From: Niabella ginsenosidivorans
GTDB taxonomy: Bacteria > Bacteroidota > Bacteroidia > Chitinophagales > Chitinophagaceae
Length of the DNA stretch: 64,000 nucleotides
Assembly (NCBI RefSeq): GCF_001654455.1
Contig: NZ_CP015772.1
Location: forward strand, 3,720,001 to 3,784,000
Reading direction: 5' to 3'
The translations under genes were made by a program, and so were the position numbers. Shown piece by piece: positions 18,526 through 28,775 of this stretch (position 1 is its first letter; the number at the start of each line of letters is the position of its first letter). Below the pieces are notes generated by a model that searched no databases, was not told the origin of the DNA, and was given only the letters and a program-made list of their open reading frames with translations.

Positions 18526-20310
18526 TTATTTTATCGGTTCCGCTATGATCGATTTCAGCTTAAACAATTCTTTGCCTTGCTGATACGGTTTAACGGTAAG
18601 ATGGTAAATACCCGGAGTCGCAGCAGTAAAAATAGCTACAGGATGTTTTATAAACAATAACGGGGCCTTCCGGTCAAACTCCGAGGTACGCAACGTGCGG
18701 AACAGGTAGCTTTTATCATCCACATTTAAAACCCCTTCCTGTTGCGCGCTTTCCTGCGGGCAGGCATATTCCAGTATCAGTTTATAATCGCCGGGATCTG
18801 TTATACGCACCATAAAGACTGCACTATCAGCAGGAGCTTGCAGGTCTGTTACACAGGTTGTATGCTTCCAGTCGCCGTAATAATAGCTGTAGGTTAGGGA
18901 CTGGATCTTTGCATTCCCCGTAACTTCCGCAAACACAGCATCCACTGTATTGTTTTCAAAAGCGGCTGAAACGGTAACAGGTGCCCCTGCATTATATGCA
19001 GGAGGCGTGCCCCGGAATTCCACCACCAATACGGTATTGGGGCTGCGCACATTTTTTACCGCAGCCATGTTAATATACAGATCCTCTCCTTTTTTTATAA
19101 AAGGCAGCTTTACGGCTCCATCCAGTGCATAAACGTTTGAAACAGCATTTGTAAACCCGGGCACCAGCACTGTATCGTTTAACGGGCGATTGAATACGTG
19201 GAGAAATAACTTACCCGGTTTGGCAGTGGTTACTCCCCAGGGCTGCGCAGGAATAAAACCAGCAGTTGACGCATAAATGCCGGCGCCGTTTTTCTTTAAC
19301 CAGGCACCTGCCCTTTGTAAATACTTTACTGAATACTCAGGAATTTTTCCCGAACCATCCGGGCCTACATTCAACATCAGGTTACCGCCTTTGGAAGCCA
19401 CATTGGCAAGCAGCTTTATAATTTCATCCGGCGACTTAAAATTCATATCGTGCGCAATATATCCCCAGGAATCATTGTGCGTATAAATGGATTCCCATGC
19501 CCCTTCAATAGGTACCGGTGGCACTTCGGAATCTCCAAAATCTTTATAATCCCCCATACCCTGACCTACGCGACTGCTGAACAAACTATTGGGTTGTAAT
19601 TGCCTTAGCTCCTTTACAAAAGCCGCCGTTTGTTCTTTTGTCATTCCGCCAGGCGTATCAAACCAAACAATACCAAGCGGGCCGTAATTGGTCAACAATT
19701 CCTTTAGCTGGGGAATGGCTTTCTGCCGGTAATATGACTGATAATCTTTTTTTGATTCATCGTAATCCCAGGTATTCCTTCCTCCATTGGGCTCATACCA
19801 GTCCTGAAACTGCGAATAGTAAAATCCAAAGCGGATGCCTCTTTTACGCATAGCAGCAGACAGCGCTTTCATGGGGTCCTTCTTATACGGCGTGGCATCC
19901 ATAATATCAAAACCTGTCACCTTTGAATCAAACATAGAGAAGCCTTCATGATGTTTGGCCGTAATGACCATATATTTTACACCGGCATCCTCTGCTAATT
20001 GTGCCCATTCTTCCGCATTAAAATTTACCGGGTTAAAATCTGCTGCAATCTTCCGGTAATCTTTAACGGGAATCTTAGCCTGGTTCATGATCCACTCCCC
20101 GCTTCCATAATAGTTCTTGCCCTTCCAGGTGCCCGCCAGCTTTGAATATAAGCCCCAGTGAATAAACATACCGAATTTTGCATCTTTAAACCATTGAATA
20201 TTGGGATGCTCTTTTTTTGATGCGGAGCTATCCCACATTTCCTCCATCCCCTGGGCTTTGACTGTACAAGAGGCTATAATAAGGTATAACGTAAATAAAA
20301 TATGTTTCAT
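18526..20310 (-). CDS. GH29 alpha-L-fucosidase (first of three)
   Basis: Retaining exo-alpha-L-fucosidase, secreted (signal peptide to about residue 20, CTVKAQ). The (beta/alpha)8 domain shows KFGMFIHWGLYS (about 45-56), ITAKHHEGF (about 116-124), FGFYYSQFQDW (about 161-171) and GIVWFDTPGG with the nucleophile Asp218. A C-terminal beta-sandwich region spans about 350-594, with an extra beta module at the end. 594 residues is long for GH29, reflecting that module. It sits between the two-domain esterase and the SASA esterase. Linkage specificity cannot be read from the sequence. Confidence 0.94.
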   Translation of the reverse strand: MKHILFTLYLIIASCTVKAQGMEEMWDSSASKKEHPNIQWFKDAKFGMFIHWGLYSKLAGTWKGKNYYGSGEWIMNQAKIPVKDYRKIAADFNPVNFNAEEWAQLAEDAGVKYMVITAKHHEGFSMFDSKVTGFDIMDATPYKKDPMKALSAAMRKRGIRFGFYYSQFQDWYEPNGGRNTWDYDESKKDYQSYYRQKAIPQLKELLTNYGPLGIVWFDTPGGMTKEQTAAFVKELRQLQPNSLFSSRVGQGMGDYKDFGDSEVPPVPIEGAWESIYTHNDSWGYIAHDMNFKSPDEIIKLLANVASKGGNLMLNVGPDGSGKIPEYSVKYLQRAGAWLKKNGAGIYASTAGFIPAQPWGVTTAKPGKLFLHVFNRPLNDTVLVPGFTNAVSNVYALDGAVKLPFIKKGEDLYINMAAVKNVRSPNTVLVVEFRGTPPAYNAGAPVTVSAAFENNTVDAVFAEVTGNAKIQSLTYSYYYGDWKHTTCVTDLQAPADSAVFMVRITDPGDYKLILEYACPQESAQQEGVLNVDDKSYLFRTLRTSEFDRKAPLLFIKHPVAIFTAATPGIYHLTVKPYQQGKELFKLKSIIAEPIK

Positions 20311-20486
20311 TTTCTGTTTTTTATTTTTTCAATCGTCACCCAAGCGGGGCTGACTAAAAAGACTCCCTTGATTGTCTTATTGAGGCACTCATAAAAGCGT
20401 TGCATTTATGCTTATTGTGATGACAATTTTTTTTAGTCGTCATCCCCGGCATTGCCCCGTCCCGTGAGGCACTGACCGGATTTCTT

Positions 20487-22457
20487 TTATTGATTTACCA
20501 GGAAATGAACAATGCGCACTGCGTTTCCTTTTGACTCTTCATTTTTGCCGGGCGCGATTGTGATCTTAAGCCGGTGCGCACCGCTTGTAAGATCATCTGC
20601 CAGCAATATATACCAGGGTAAATGAAGCCCCTTGCTCCATTGTGTATATAGATCAACGGTCTTTGTTGCTTTGCCGTCAACCGAATACCGGATGCTTCCC
20701 GCGTCAGGCCCGGAAACCACCGCTATTCCTACAGCCGTTCCATTAAAAGGCAACTCCATTGTTGCACCGGGTGTTGAACCCACCAATACCGGCACCTGTA
20801 CAAAGCCCGGTCTTGTGTGCACACCATCTTCCGGCACCCAGGATGGATCCAAAACAAACCCTTTGCCAACCACTGCCTTATCAGACGAAAGATAGCCGCC
20901 TTTTGTATAGCTGTGCGCGTCCAGCATAGCCGGTAAGCAAGCCGGAGTCAATGCCACAGCTCCGCTTTTCCTAAAGGCGCCTGCCAGTAATGTTTGTATC
21001 GTATTTGCATACAATGCCTGCCCAAAGGGTGAGGGATGCAGGTTTTTGAAATCATCGTTCCAGGTAAATTCCTTGTTACCGATGCGCCGGTACACTTCTT
21101 CTGCAAGATTTATGAACGGCAGATGGTAATAACGGGCCAGTTCTTCATGCAATTTTATCTCTGTCGGTATTTTACCAGCCTGGTAACCGGCCAGCTTAAA
21201 CTCATCGGCAAAGCCCATTAATACAATATTTACAAATGGATCGGTATTCAATACATGGCGAATAATCCCTTCCAGCGCACGGCGTTGTATAACGGCGGGT
21301 GTTCCGTTTACATAATCGTTGACCGCAGCTTCCACAAAGAGCAGATCAATCCGCCCCTGATCCAGTACATCCTGCTGAAGACGGAACACATGTGGCAGGC
21401 TACCCAAAGAGGGAATACCGGCATTTATAAATTTAAAGGGCACATCAGGGTAGCGCTCTGACAGGTACCTGCATACCTGGTTACGCCAGCCTTCCATGTT
21501 GGTAATGGAGCCACCCAAAAATGCAACTGTTACTGCTTCCTTATTTTGAATGCGATGCAACACATTATCCAGGTTGCCATACCGGTAAATAAAATCATCC
21601 GCCGGCAATAACCCTGTAACCGGCACAGAATGATCATAGATAAATGCTGCCTGTTTCTCCGGATGTTCAATCGGGAAATGATGCCCGTTCAGCTCCTGTT
21701 TGCCTTTTGTCATTGGAACAACCGTTGCCGGGCCGCCGTTATTGATATAATTACGCACCAGGATAAAGGTATTTTCATCATTGGGCACCAGGCTATCCTG
21801 TAGTCCGATCACGTGCAGCACTGGTACTTTAAAGGCCGCCAGCGTTTCCAGGTGATCCTTTGGCTGATCATTGTATTGCAGTGCCTGTTCCTCTGTAAAT
21901 CCATATACTTTTAGTAATTTTTTCCATTCTTCCGGGGCACCTTTGCCTTTGCCCTTACCTCCCGGCCAGCTTGTAAAATCACAAACAGGAGCTTCTGCAT
22001 AAATGCAACTCACTTTAGACGGGTTCCTTTTTGCCCATGCATAGGCATACAAACCGCCCCTGCTTACCGCTTCCAGTGCGGGCCTGGAAGAAAAATGTTT
22101 TGTGTGCACCAGGTAATCATAAAAATCATCCCATACATTCATCGCCGATGAATGGCCATACCGGTCATTGGCTTTTATATAAGCAATATAAAAACCCCGT
22201 TCCAGTAAAATGCTGTCCATTTCAGTATGCCAATCGGGGAAATAGGCTCTCCATACCCAGGGATTCCCGGCAACAGGCTTATGCGGTGCTATATACCAGG
22301 CTTCCGCGCCGTTCAATAAGAACGTATACTTTTTAAATTGCTTCCAGGCCGTTTCATTCTGAGCCGTAATTTCCTGAGCCGCACAATAAAAAGCCTTACC
22401 TAAAAACAACAACAGGAAAACCCAACAGCTTAATCGTATGACCAGATTTTTTTTCAC
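20487..22457 (-). CDS. two-domain esterase: alpha/beta hydrolase plus SGNH hydrolase
   Basis: A 656-residue secreted protein (signal peptide to about residue 28) that joins two unrelated hydrolase domains. Residues of about 30-285 look like an alpha/beta hydrolase: the nucleophile elbow reads AVSRGG (Ser132) with Ala replacing the usual first Gly, an Asp appears in GLQDSLVPN and a His in ELNGHHFPI. Residues of about 305-490 are an SGNH/GDSL domain with block I FLGGSIT (Ser317) and the late DxxH-type segment KNLHPSPFGQ. A beta-rich C-terminal part follows (about 500-656). Such pairs are thought to be carbohydrate acetyl- or other acyl-esterases in polysaccharide loci. The start codon is GTG. 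It lies between a glycosidase-like gene and GH29. Confidence 0.82.
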   Translation of the reverse strand: MKKNLVIRLSCWVFLLLFLGKAFYCAAQEITAQNETAWKQFKKYTFLLNGAEAWYIAPHKPVAGNPWVWRAYFPDWHTEMDSILLERGFYIAYIKANDRYGHSSAMNVWDDFYDYLVHTKHFSSRPALEAVSRGGLYAYAWAKRNPSKVSCIYAEAPVCDFTSWPGGKGKGKGAPEEWKKLLKVYGFTEEQALQYNDQPKDHLETLAAFKVPVLHVIGLQDSLVPNDENTFILVRNYINNGGPATVVPMTKGKQELNGHHFPIEHPEKQAAFIYDHSVPVTGLLPADDFIYRYGNLDNVLHRIQNKEAVTVAFLGGSITNMEGWRNQVCRYLSERYPDVPFKFINAGIPSLGSLPHVFRLQQDVLDQGRIDLLFVEAAVNDYVNGTPAVIQRRALEGIIRHVLNTDPFVNIVLMGFADEFKLAGYQAGKIPTEIKLHEELARYYHLPFINLAEEVYRRIGNKEFTWNDDFKNLHPSPFGQALYANTIQTLLAGAFRKSGAVALTPACLPAMLDAHSYTKGGYLSSDKAVVGKGFVLDPSWVPEDGVHTRPGFVQVPVLVGSTPGATMELPFNGTAVGIAVVSGPDAGSIRYSVDGKATKTVDLYTQWSKGLHLPWYILLADDLTSGAHRLKITIAPGKNEESKGNAVRIVHFLVNQ

Positions 22458-22562
22458 TTATTACTATTCACGCAAAGCATCAGATCCACTAAAATACCAA
22501 ATTATGCAGGTATCTTACAGCTCTTATTGGCTATTTATTAAACGTTATATTCTTTCCTTTAT

Positions 22563-25109
22563 TTAAAACAGGTTTGATGGCAACCTGCTTGGCAAAGCGC
22601 CTTTTGGAACCAGTACTATCCGGTCTTCTTCCTGTGTGTTCAACGACAACTGTGCTGCTTTTGACCGGAGCCAGCGTTTCCCGTTCTTATAAATATCCAG
22701 CCTAGTACCCGGCCACGGATTTCGTACCTTACAAATACCACCGGACTTTGACAACAGTTCTACAAAGGCTACCTTACGGTCTTTTATAGCTGCGGTTGTT
22801 AAAAAGTTACCACGACATAACAAGGTAAACTGCGCATCCCACTCTTCCGGCCATGCCGCAAAAACATCAATGACAGGGTCTTTTCCGGGACCCGGAGGCG
22901 CGCTCTGGCAAAGGCTTTGCTGTAAAGCATCTGCAACTCTTCCGATACGCTGAATATTGGTTGTATAAAACCCTTCACTCAGATCCATCCTGTTTTCCAT
23001 TACATGAATCCGCTCATTGCCTTTTAACATATTCGGCAACAGGTATTTTATAGCATCTGCCCGGCCTAATACAGCCGCTGCTGCAGGTATTTTGGACAAT
23101 ATATGGGGAATGGTATTTGCAGGGCTGTGCTCCTTAAAATAAGCATTAAACGTATTATTGGCAATGCGTACCAGTTGCGGGTCACCTCCTTTATTGCACA
23201 AATCAAAAAACCAAACCGGCATCGTATTCCCATCCGGCAGCCGTTGTGCGTAACCCCGCACCGGGCTTACTGATTTCCGGGCGCCCACCCAAACTTCCGG
23301 TTCCTGCTGCCTGTTGGGATCATCCTTTGAGGAAGGAAGGGGCGAAAGATGCTCCAGGAACTCCTTCCACACCGGCCGCATTGCTGCATCCGTATTTAAT
23401 AATTCAGCGGCTTTTATAACCACCGGAAAAAGCCCCTTCATAGCCGCTATTTCTTCCACGGGATTTTCAGCATCCCAGATGGATTCATTATCATTCACAT
23501 GACTGATAGAATACAGACCATCGGTTCCTTTTTTTACATTTGGAAAATTCCTGTAAAACTCCGCCACACCCTTTAGCAGCGGGTAAGCCCTGCTGCGTAA
23601 CCATTCCAGGTTTTTTGTATACTCATATTGCTGCCAGTACTGGTAGGCTATTTTTGCTCCTCTTGAAAAAATATGATTCACCGGTCCAAAGGGGCCATCG
23701 CCACGCTCTACATATTCCCAGCGCCCGTTTTTCCATTCACCTGTGTGCTTCCAGTTCCAGCGCGCCAGAAAGGGCTGTTTGGTAAAAGCATAGTTCATAA
23801 ATGCAGCGGATCGTAACGCCCAGGGCTTTTTTAACAAATACAGGTCGCGCATTTCCGCAGCAATCGGCTCCGGCAGCGCGGGCACACCATCAAAGCCTAC
23901 TGTTTCCGGAATATAGGCTCCTTTTGAGCCCCACTGCTGCCGTGCTGCCCGCTCAAATGTGGGCAGCGCATGGGTGTACATGTTAAACATCGGCTCCATT
24001 AATTCCAGGTGGTTGGCAGGAAACAATGCCTCGTAATAACAACTTTGATTAGCGCCCCAGAACGCGCCGCCCCACTGGCGCGCATCCCCGCCGGTTGCCC
24101 ATAGCATGCCATTGAACTTAACCGGGAAGTTGCCTCTTGAGCTGGATGCCATCACATAAAGAAAGTACGTATAATTCTTTTCAATTTCATCTGCCACGCC
24201 ATCCCTGCTGGTCATATGAACAAAAGATTGTTTCCAGAAACCCGCCCACCACCGGGCGTTTGACTGATAAAGCGCTTCAAAGCCCTTTTGCTGAGCCGCT
24301 TCCAGTTGACGGATCGCCTTTGCTGTTACATCTTCGGTAGAGTCAAAGGAAGCCGCACTGGCAATATAAACGGTGGATCCCATTCCGGCGGAATTAATTC
24401 TTAAACGCAGGGCTGCATCATTCATGATTTCTGCTGTAGCAGCTTCATCAGATGCGCCCACCACTACTGCGGAGCTACAGTAATAATCGTTTTCTTTAAA
24501 GGTTTGTGTTAATACAATATGTTTTCCAATGATCTTCAGCGCTGACAGGGCCGAATGATTTCCCCGCAGCGTTACCGGCATGCGCAACATGCGTAAATTC
24601 ACCAATAAAGCGCGGTTGGCTGTACGCTCATCCTTTACCTGCACGGCCATAACATCCTGCTCGTTCCAGGCCAGCACTTTTGCGGCTACTGATCTGCCGG
24701 AAACGGTGGAAAGAGCATCATAGCAGGAAAGCTGTTGTTTAAAATGATCTTTGATAAATACATCATCTTCAAAATCCAGGTCTACATACCCGGTTCCGCC
24801 ACAATAATCTGTGTTCCGCTCGTAAAAATTATCGGAATTGGAATTACTGCCAAAAACGTCCACCCTGTTGATCTGCATTTTAATCTGCGAAGGAGTGGTC
24901 CAGACCAGGCTGCCCATGCGGCCATTGCCTACAGGCTGCCCCGCTTCACTGCGCGATGCAGGTTGGCTATATACCAGGTCGGCACGGGATATTAACGCCC
25001 GGTAATCCGGCATCAGTATTGCTGATCCTGCCGGATCCTGCTGCGGCTGCGCATTAGCTGCACTACAGAGCAGCAGTAAAAGAACAAATAATTTATTTTT
25101 CAGCTCCAT
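22563..25109 (-). CDS. large six-hairpin glycosidase-like protein (DUF5703 / GH95-like)
   Basis: 848 residues with a signal peptide to AANAQ (about residue 21). The N-terminal part (about 40-320) is a beta-sandwich with QPVGNGRMGSLVW, resembling DUF5703 and the first domain of GH95, where a similar LPLGNG phrase occurs. The remainder shows helices and aromatic-rich turns expected of an (alpha/alpha)6 barrel, including GGAFWGANQSCYYE (about 346-359) and NDNESIWDAENP (about 543-554). Activity is not established for this group as far as I know; an exo-glycosidase acting on a uronate- or fucose-containing glycan is an inference from context. Its start is one base from the stop codon of the upstream gene. 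Confidence 0.6.
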   Translation of the reverse strand: MELKNKLFVLLLLLCSAANAQPQQDPAGSAILMPDYRALISRADLVYSQPASRSEAGQPVGNGRMGSLVWTTPSQIKMQINRVDVFGSNSNSDNFYERNTDYCGGTGYVDLDFEDDVFIKDHFKQQLSCYDALSTVSGRSVAAKVLAWNEQDVMAVQVKDERTANRALLVNLRMLRMPVTLRGNHSALSALKIIGKHIVLTQTFKENDYYCSSAVVVGASDEAATAEIMNDAALRLRINSAGMGSTVYIASAASFDSTEDVTAKAIRQLEAAQQKGFEALYQSNARWWAGFWKQSFVHMTSRDGVADEIEKNYTYFLYVMASSSRGNFPVKFNGMLWATGGDARQWGGAFWGANQSCYYEALFPANHLELMEPMFNMYTHALPTFERAARQQWGSKGAYIPETVGFDGVPALPEPIAAEMRDLYLLKKPWALRSAAFMNYAFTKQPFLARWNWKHTGEWKNGRWEYVERGDGPFGPVNHIFSRGAKIAYQYWQQYEYTKNLEWLRSRAYPLLKGVAEFYRNFPNVKKGTDGLYSISHVNDNESIWDAENPVEEIAAMKGLFPVVIKAAELLNTDAAMRPVWKEFLEHLSPLPSSKDDPNRQQEPEVWVGARKSVSPVRGYAQRLPDGNTMPVWFFDLCNKGGDPQLVRIANNTFNAYFKEHSPANTIPHILSKIPAAAAVLGRADAIKYLLPNMLKGNERIHVMENRMDLSEGFYTTNIQRIGRVADALQQSLCQSAPPGPGKDPVIDVFAAWPEEWDAQFTLLCRGNFLTTAAIKDRKVAFVELLSKSGGICKVRNPWPGTRLDIYKNGKRWLRSKAAQLSLNTQEEDRIVLVPKGALPSRLPSNLF

Positions 25110-25110
25110 T

Positions 25111-27165
25111 TTATTTTATTTCGGGATTGATGATAACGGACTTTTTATTCCAGTCTATCGTTACGGTTGTGCCATCCTCAAAGGTTGTCCGTTCCCGGGT
25201 AAAATCCGTATTTAAAAACTCATGGTTGGTCATTTCTGTAAATGCCAGCCGCTTGTTTAGCCGGCTCATCCGTTCAATAAGCGCCAGTGAGGCAGCATCC
25301 ACCTTTGTATTGCGGCCAAACTGCGGAAGCCCGGCATTCAGCAACCCATAAAGATCATCCGGGTTGTAAGTGGTTAAAAGGGCATCATGATATACCAGGT
25401 CCCACAAGGGCACAGTAATGCCGTTACGGGCCCTGAGCGGGGATGAAAAATCAACATAAGGCACTGTCCAGTCGCAGGCCGTTTCAGTACCCACAATACC
25501 CAAATGGGCTTTGGCCCATAAATACAGTTTTTTCCGTTCGTTCAATGCGCCTGTCCGGGTCAGCCGGTTCTGCGGATTAAAATCCTCATCCGGCGGCACA
25601 TAGCCGAAAACATCCAGGTAAGAAGCCTGTGGTTGTATCTGGTGATCAAACAACCACTGGTAGTTTTTTTTCATATGCCCCAGCATCAAACGGCCATTCA
25701 GATAACTCATTTTACCACCATCCCAATAATCCATGTAAGGAATAACGCCCTGCTTTGAATCGCCAAAACGCGTACCGGGAAATACTGATGGCGGCCGGTC
25801 AGCACTGGCCTCATGAATTGCAAACTGCGTATCAAATGAGGGGGCATCCGTATAATAATCCCGGTATTGATCGTGCAATCCTAAAAGGTATCCCAGCGAC
25901 CGGAGCGTATCGCTCAACCGGCGCATTCCCTGCCAGCCGCCAGCTTCCGGAGCGGGCGGCAATACATCCGGGTGCTGCCGGTCGTAACCCAGCTTTGGCC
26001 ATCCTGTTAATACAACCATTAATTTTTTCAGGCCGGCATCTTTCCAGCGGCGAAACTCACGGGCCTTTTCATCAAAGCTTACTACACTGTGCCGGCTATC
26101 CGGATCGCGGTTCCAGCGTGCTCCCTCCGGATTGTAATTGGTTAAAATGCCGGAACGCACAATGGGCGTACCAATAAGGGCACCTACTTCAGGTTGTATA
26201 GCTACCTTATTTTTGAGCGGCACAAATAACCCGGATTCTATGGCATACTGCCGGTAACGTTTTGCCATTGAAACATAATTTCCCTTGTCAAAAAAACAAA
26301 ACCGGGCAGTGCGTGGATAACGCAATTTTCCCAGGCTTTCCTGCCACCGCGGCCCGATCACAGTAGGCCCACCGGCAGGATGGTGAAACTGGTATGCCGC
26401 ATCATCGGGCGTTTCTACAATGACCATCATTGCAGCGGCTCCTTTTTGAAACCCCCACCAGGACATTGACCAGGATTCAATCACATTGCTTTCTACTTCG
26501 CTCCTGTCTGTTGATGTAATCGTTCCGTCCTTTTCCGATGTACGGATCGGGTGATAGGCTTTTGGCCAGTTGCGGGGCAATAACACTCCCCTTATATTGC
26601 TCAGCAAGGTATAGTCAACCGCTGATGCCTCCAGTGCTGCCGGCCAGTCGATACGCTGCACCCCTTCGCCTTTTTCTTCGGCAGCTGTTGTAAAAACCAG
26701 CTCTTCTGATGGGCCTTCCAGCGCCATTGTAAAGAATAACTTTAAACCGGAGCCCTTCCAGCCGCCTGCAGTAAGCTTAATGCCCACGCTGTAACCGGTA
26801 TTAAAATATTCCGTGTGCTTAACCGTTGCATCAGACAATCGCAGTTTTACTTCTTTCTGATCTTTTTCTATTACCAGGTCACCCGGCTGCGATGGGAATA
26901 ACTGCCATTGCTCCGGCCCTGCTTTTATGTGTATTAAAAAATCTTTTTCATTAAAACGCACTATTTGTTTTTTTCCGGTAATTGTCCAAACTGACCCGTT
27001 CCGGGCAACGGTCACTTCCGGCGCGCCAAAAATGGTATTGGTGTATACGGCAGTCCCTTCCTGCTGCGCCTGCATATAGCAGGGCAGCAACCACCACAGA
27101 AGAGAAAGATAAAGGGCGGGTACTTTAAAGCGCCCGGAAAAAGCCCTGAAAAAATGCTTCATCAT
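25111..27165 (-). CDS. large secreted glycosidase-like protein (possibly DUF5696 type)
   Basis: 684 residues, signal peptide to about residue 35 (MQAQ). A beta-rich N-terminal half (about 40-320) precedes a region that reads like a (beta/alpha)8 barrel: LKKLMVVLTGWPKLGY (about 378-393), LGLHDQYRDYY (about 430-440), SYLDVFGYVPPDEDFNP (about 518-534) and GTETACDWTVPY (about 568-579). Conserved-looking acidic residues at the strand ends (Asp in SYLDVF, Glu in GTETACD) are candidate catalytic residues. I am reminded of DUF5696 proteins and of the GH101 barrel, but neither is certain. It follows susD1 directly, the slot usually taken by glycan-binding or endo-acting enzymes. Confidence 0.5.
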   Translation of the reverse strand: MMKHFFRAFSGRFKVPALYLSLLWWLLPCYMQAQQEGTAVYTNTIFGAPEVTVARNGSVWTITGKKQIVRFNEKDFLIHIKAGPEQWQLFPSQPGDLVIEKDQKEVKLRLSDATVKHTEYFNTGYSVGIKLTAGGWKGSGLKLFFTMALEGPSEELVFTTAAEEKGEGVQRIDWPAALEASAVDYTLLSNIRGVLLPRNWPKAYHPIRTSEKDGTITSTDRSEVESNVIESWSMSWWGFQKGAAAMMVIVETPDDAAYQFHHPAGGPTVIGPRWQESLGKLRYPRTARFCFFDKGNYVSMAKRYRQYAIESGLFVPLKNKVAIQPEVGALIGTPIVRSGILTNYNPEGARWNRDPDSRHSVVSFDEKAREFRRWKDAGLKKLMVVLTGWPKLGYDRQHPDVLPPAPEAGGWQGMRRLSDTLRSLGYLLGLHDQYRDYYTDAPSFDTQFAIHEASADRPPSVFPGTRFGDSKQGVIPYMDYWDGGKMSYLNGRLMLGHMKKNYQWLFDHQIQPQASYLDVFGYVPPDEDFNPQNRLTRTGALNERKKLYLWAKAHLGIVGTETACDWTVPYVDFSSPLRARNGITVPLWDLVYHDALLTTYNPDDLYGLLNAGLPQFGRNTKVDAASLALIERMSRLNKRLAFTEMTNHEFLNTDFTRERTTFEDGTTVTIDWNKKSVIINPEIK

Positions 27166-27196
27166 TAAAAATTCAGTTAAAAAATAAGCCGGCTAT

Positions 27197-28765
27197 TTAG
27201 CGGTAATCAGGATTTTGAAAATCAGGCCCCATCATATCTACCTCTGATTGAGGCACCGGCCAGTAATAAAAGCGGTCTTCAAACACGCGGGTCACATTCC
27301 CCGGGTCTTTTACCCCGTTCAGCACTTCTTTGCCAATTTTCCATCGTTTGATGTCGTAATAACGCAGTCCTTCAAAAGCCAGCTCCACCCTTCTTTCATT
27401 ACGTACCATCTCCCGCGTAAGCGGCGCAGTTTTCGGAGGCATGCCAATACCCGGTCGTGCCCGGATATCATTAATGGCCTTTAATGCAGCCGGATCGCTG
27501 GTTGTGCCACCGCCCAGCTCTACCATCGCTTCTGCATACATCAGCAATACATCAGCGTAGCGAAGCTTTACAAGGGCCTGGGAGCTGCCGGAAGGGCCAC
27601 CGGAACCATCATTTACCGTAAGGTTGATGTATTTCCGCATACCTAGATTATTAACAGAAGGAGATTCTGCCTTGAATTTTGCCTCGTTGTTAAACCCTAT
27701 CGTTGGATTATACGCCCAGGGATCGCCCGGGGTAAAGATGGTCAGCTTCAGGCGGGGGTCTCTGTTCCTGTAAAAATCATTCCGCATCCTGTTATTGGGG
27801 TCATAGAACGATGGAACGACCGGCGCCACCGGTTTGGAGCCGTCCAGCATTTCATAACTGTCTACCAGCTGGTGCAAAGGCACCATGGAAAACCGGGAAC
27901 CATATAAAAGATCCAGGTTGTGAACAATCGTCGGGCTGCTGGCTTTTATTGAAAATAATATTTCGGGGTTATTATCCTGTTCTCCCCAGAAAATACCCTG
28001 GTAGCTGTTCGCCAGTGAGCTCTTTCCTTCTGTGATTACTGTTTTTGCCGCATCAGCAGCCTCCTGCCATAATTCATTATACAGGCAGATACGCGCCTTT
28101 AATGCCAATGCCGAGGCCCTTACCGGATGCCCGGTGCTATAGGCGGTATTCGGAAGCCCGGCCGCTGCGGTATCAAGGTCTGCCAGGATCTGTTTTGCAA
28201 TAGCCGCCCGCGGTGTTTTTTGTATTTTAAAAACGTCCGGCCCAAAGCCAAGCTGTTCGGTCACAAAGGGAACATCGCCATACAGCATCGTTAATTCATT
28301 ATAAAAGAATGAACGGAGAAAATAGACCTCCCCCTTCATGCGTGCCTGATCGGCTTCAGTAAGATCAGGCACCCGGTACAGGTTTCCTAAAAACCAGTTA
28401 CAGGCAGCAATGCCTTTATAGGCATCTGTCCAAACACGGGACTGAATACCGCCAGATGTGGGTGTAAGCACGCCCCGTGAAATATCCGTATAGCTATCCA
28501 GTGTGGAATTGCAATAGGCATTATCAGAAAGACCTTCCATTTGCAGGGATGAGAATGAGCTGGCGTCTATGGCAAAGGCAGGAGTTCTCAATGTACTGTA
28601 ACAGCCGGCAATTGCCAGTTCTGCATCGTTTTTGGAAGTCCAGAAAACTTCATTGGTAATTTTATCGGTAGGTTGTTTGTTGAGAAATTCATCCTTATTG
28701 CAACTACAGTAAGCAAACAACAGACAGCAGATTATAAATCGAATGCAACTATTTTTTATAAACAT
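27197..28765 (-). CDS. SusD/RagB family glycan-binding lipoprotein 1
   Basis: Outer membrane lipoprotein that caps the SusC1 transporter and captures glycan. 522 residues. The lipobox CSC (Cys22, within FAYCSCNKDEF) is followed by the typical FLNKQPTDKITNEVFWTSKNDAE start. SusD landmarks are AYKGIAACNWFLGNL (about 109-123), GEVYFLRSFFYNEL (about 144-157), RASALALKARICLYN (about 210-224) and the C-terminal INDIRARPG and FEGLRYYDIKRW. It starts ten bases after susC1 and is co-transcribed with it. Confidence 0.96.
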   Translation of the reverse strand: MFIKNSCIRFIICCLLFAYCSCNKDEFLNKQPTDKITNEVFWTSKNDAELAIAGCYSTLRTPAFAIDASSFSSLQMEGLSDNAYCNSTLDSYTDISRGVLTPTSGGIQSRVWTDAYKGIAACNWFLGNLYRVPDLTEADQARMKGEVYFLRSFFYNELTMLYGDVPFVTEQLGFGPDVFKIQKTPRAAIAKQILADLDTAAAGLPNTAYSTGHPVRASALALKARICLYNELWQEAADAAKTVITEGKSSLANSYQGIFWGEQDNNPEILFSIKASSPTIVHNLDLLYGSRFSMVPLHQLVDSYEMLDGSKPVAPVVPSFYDPNNRMRNDFYRNRDPRLKLTIFTPGDPWAYNPTIGFNNEAKFKAESPSVNNLGMRKYINLTVNDGSGGPSGSSQALVKLRYADVLLMYAEAMVELGGGTTSDPAALKAINDIRARPGIGMPPKTAPLTREMVRNERRVELAFEGLRYYDIKRWKIGKEVLNGVKDPGNVTRVFEDRFYYWPVPQSEVDMMGPDFQNPDYR

Positions 28766-28775
28766 AAAACTTCAT

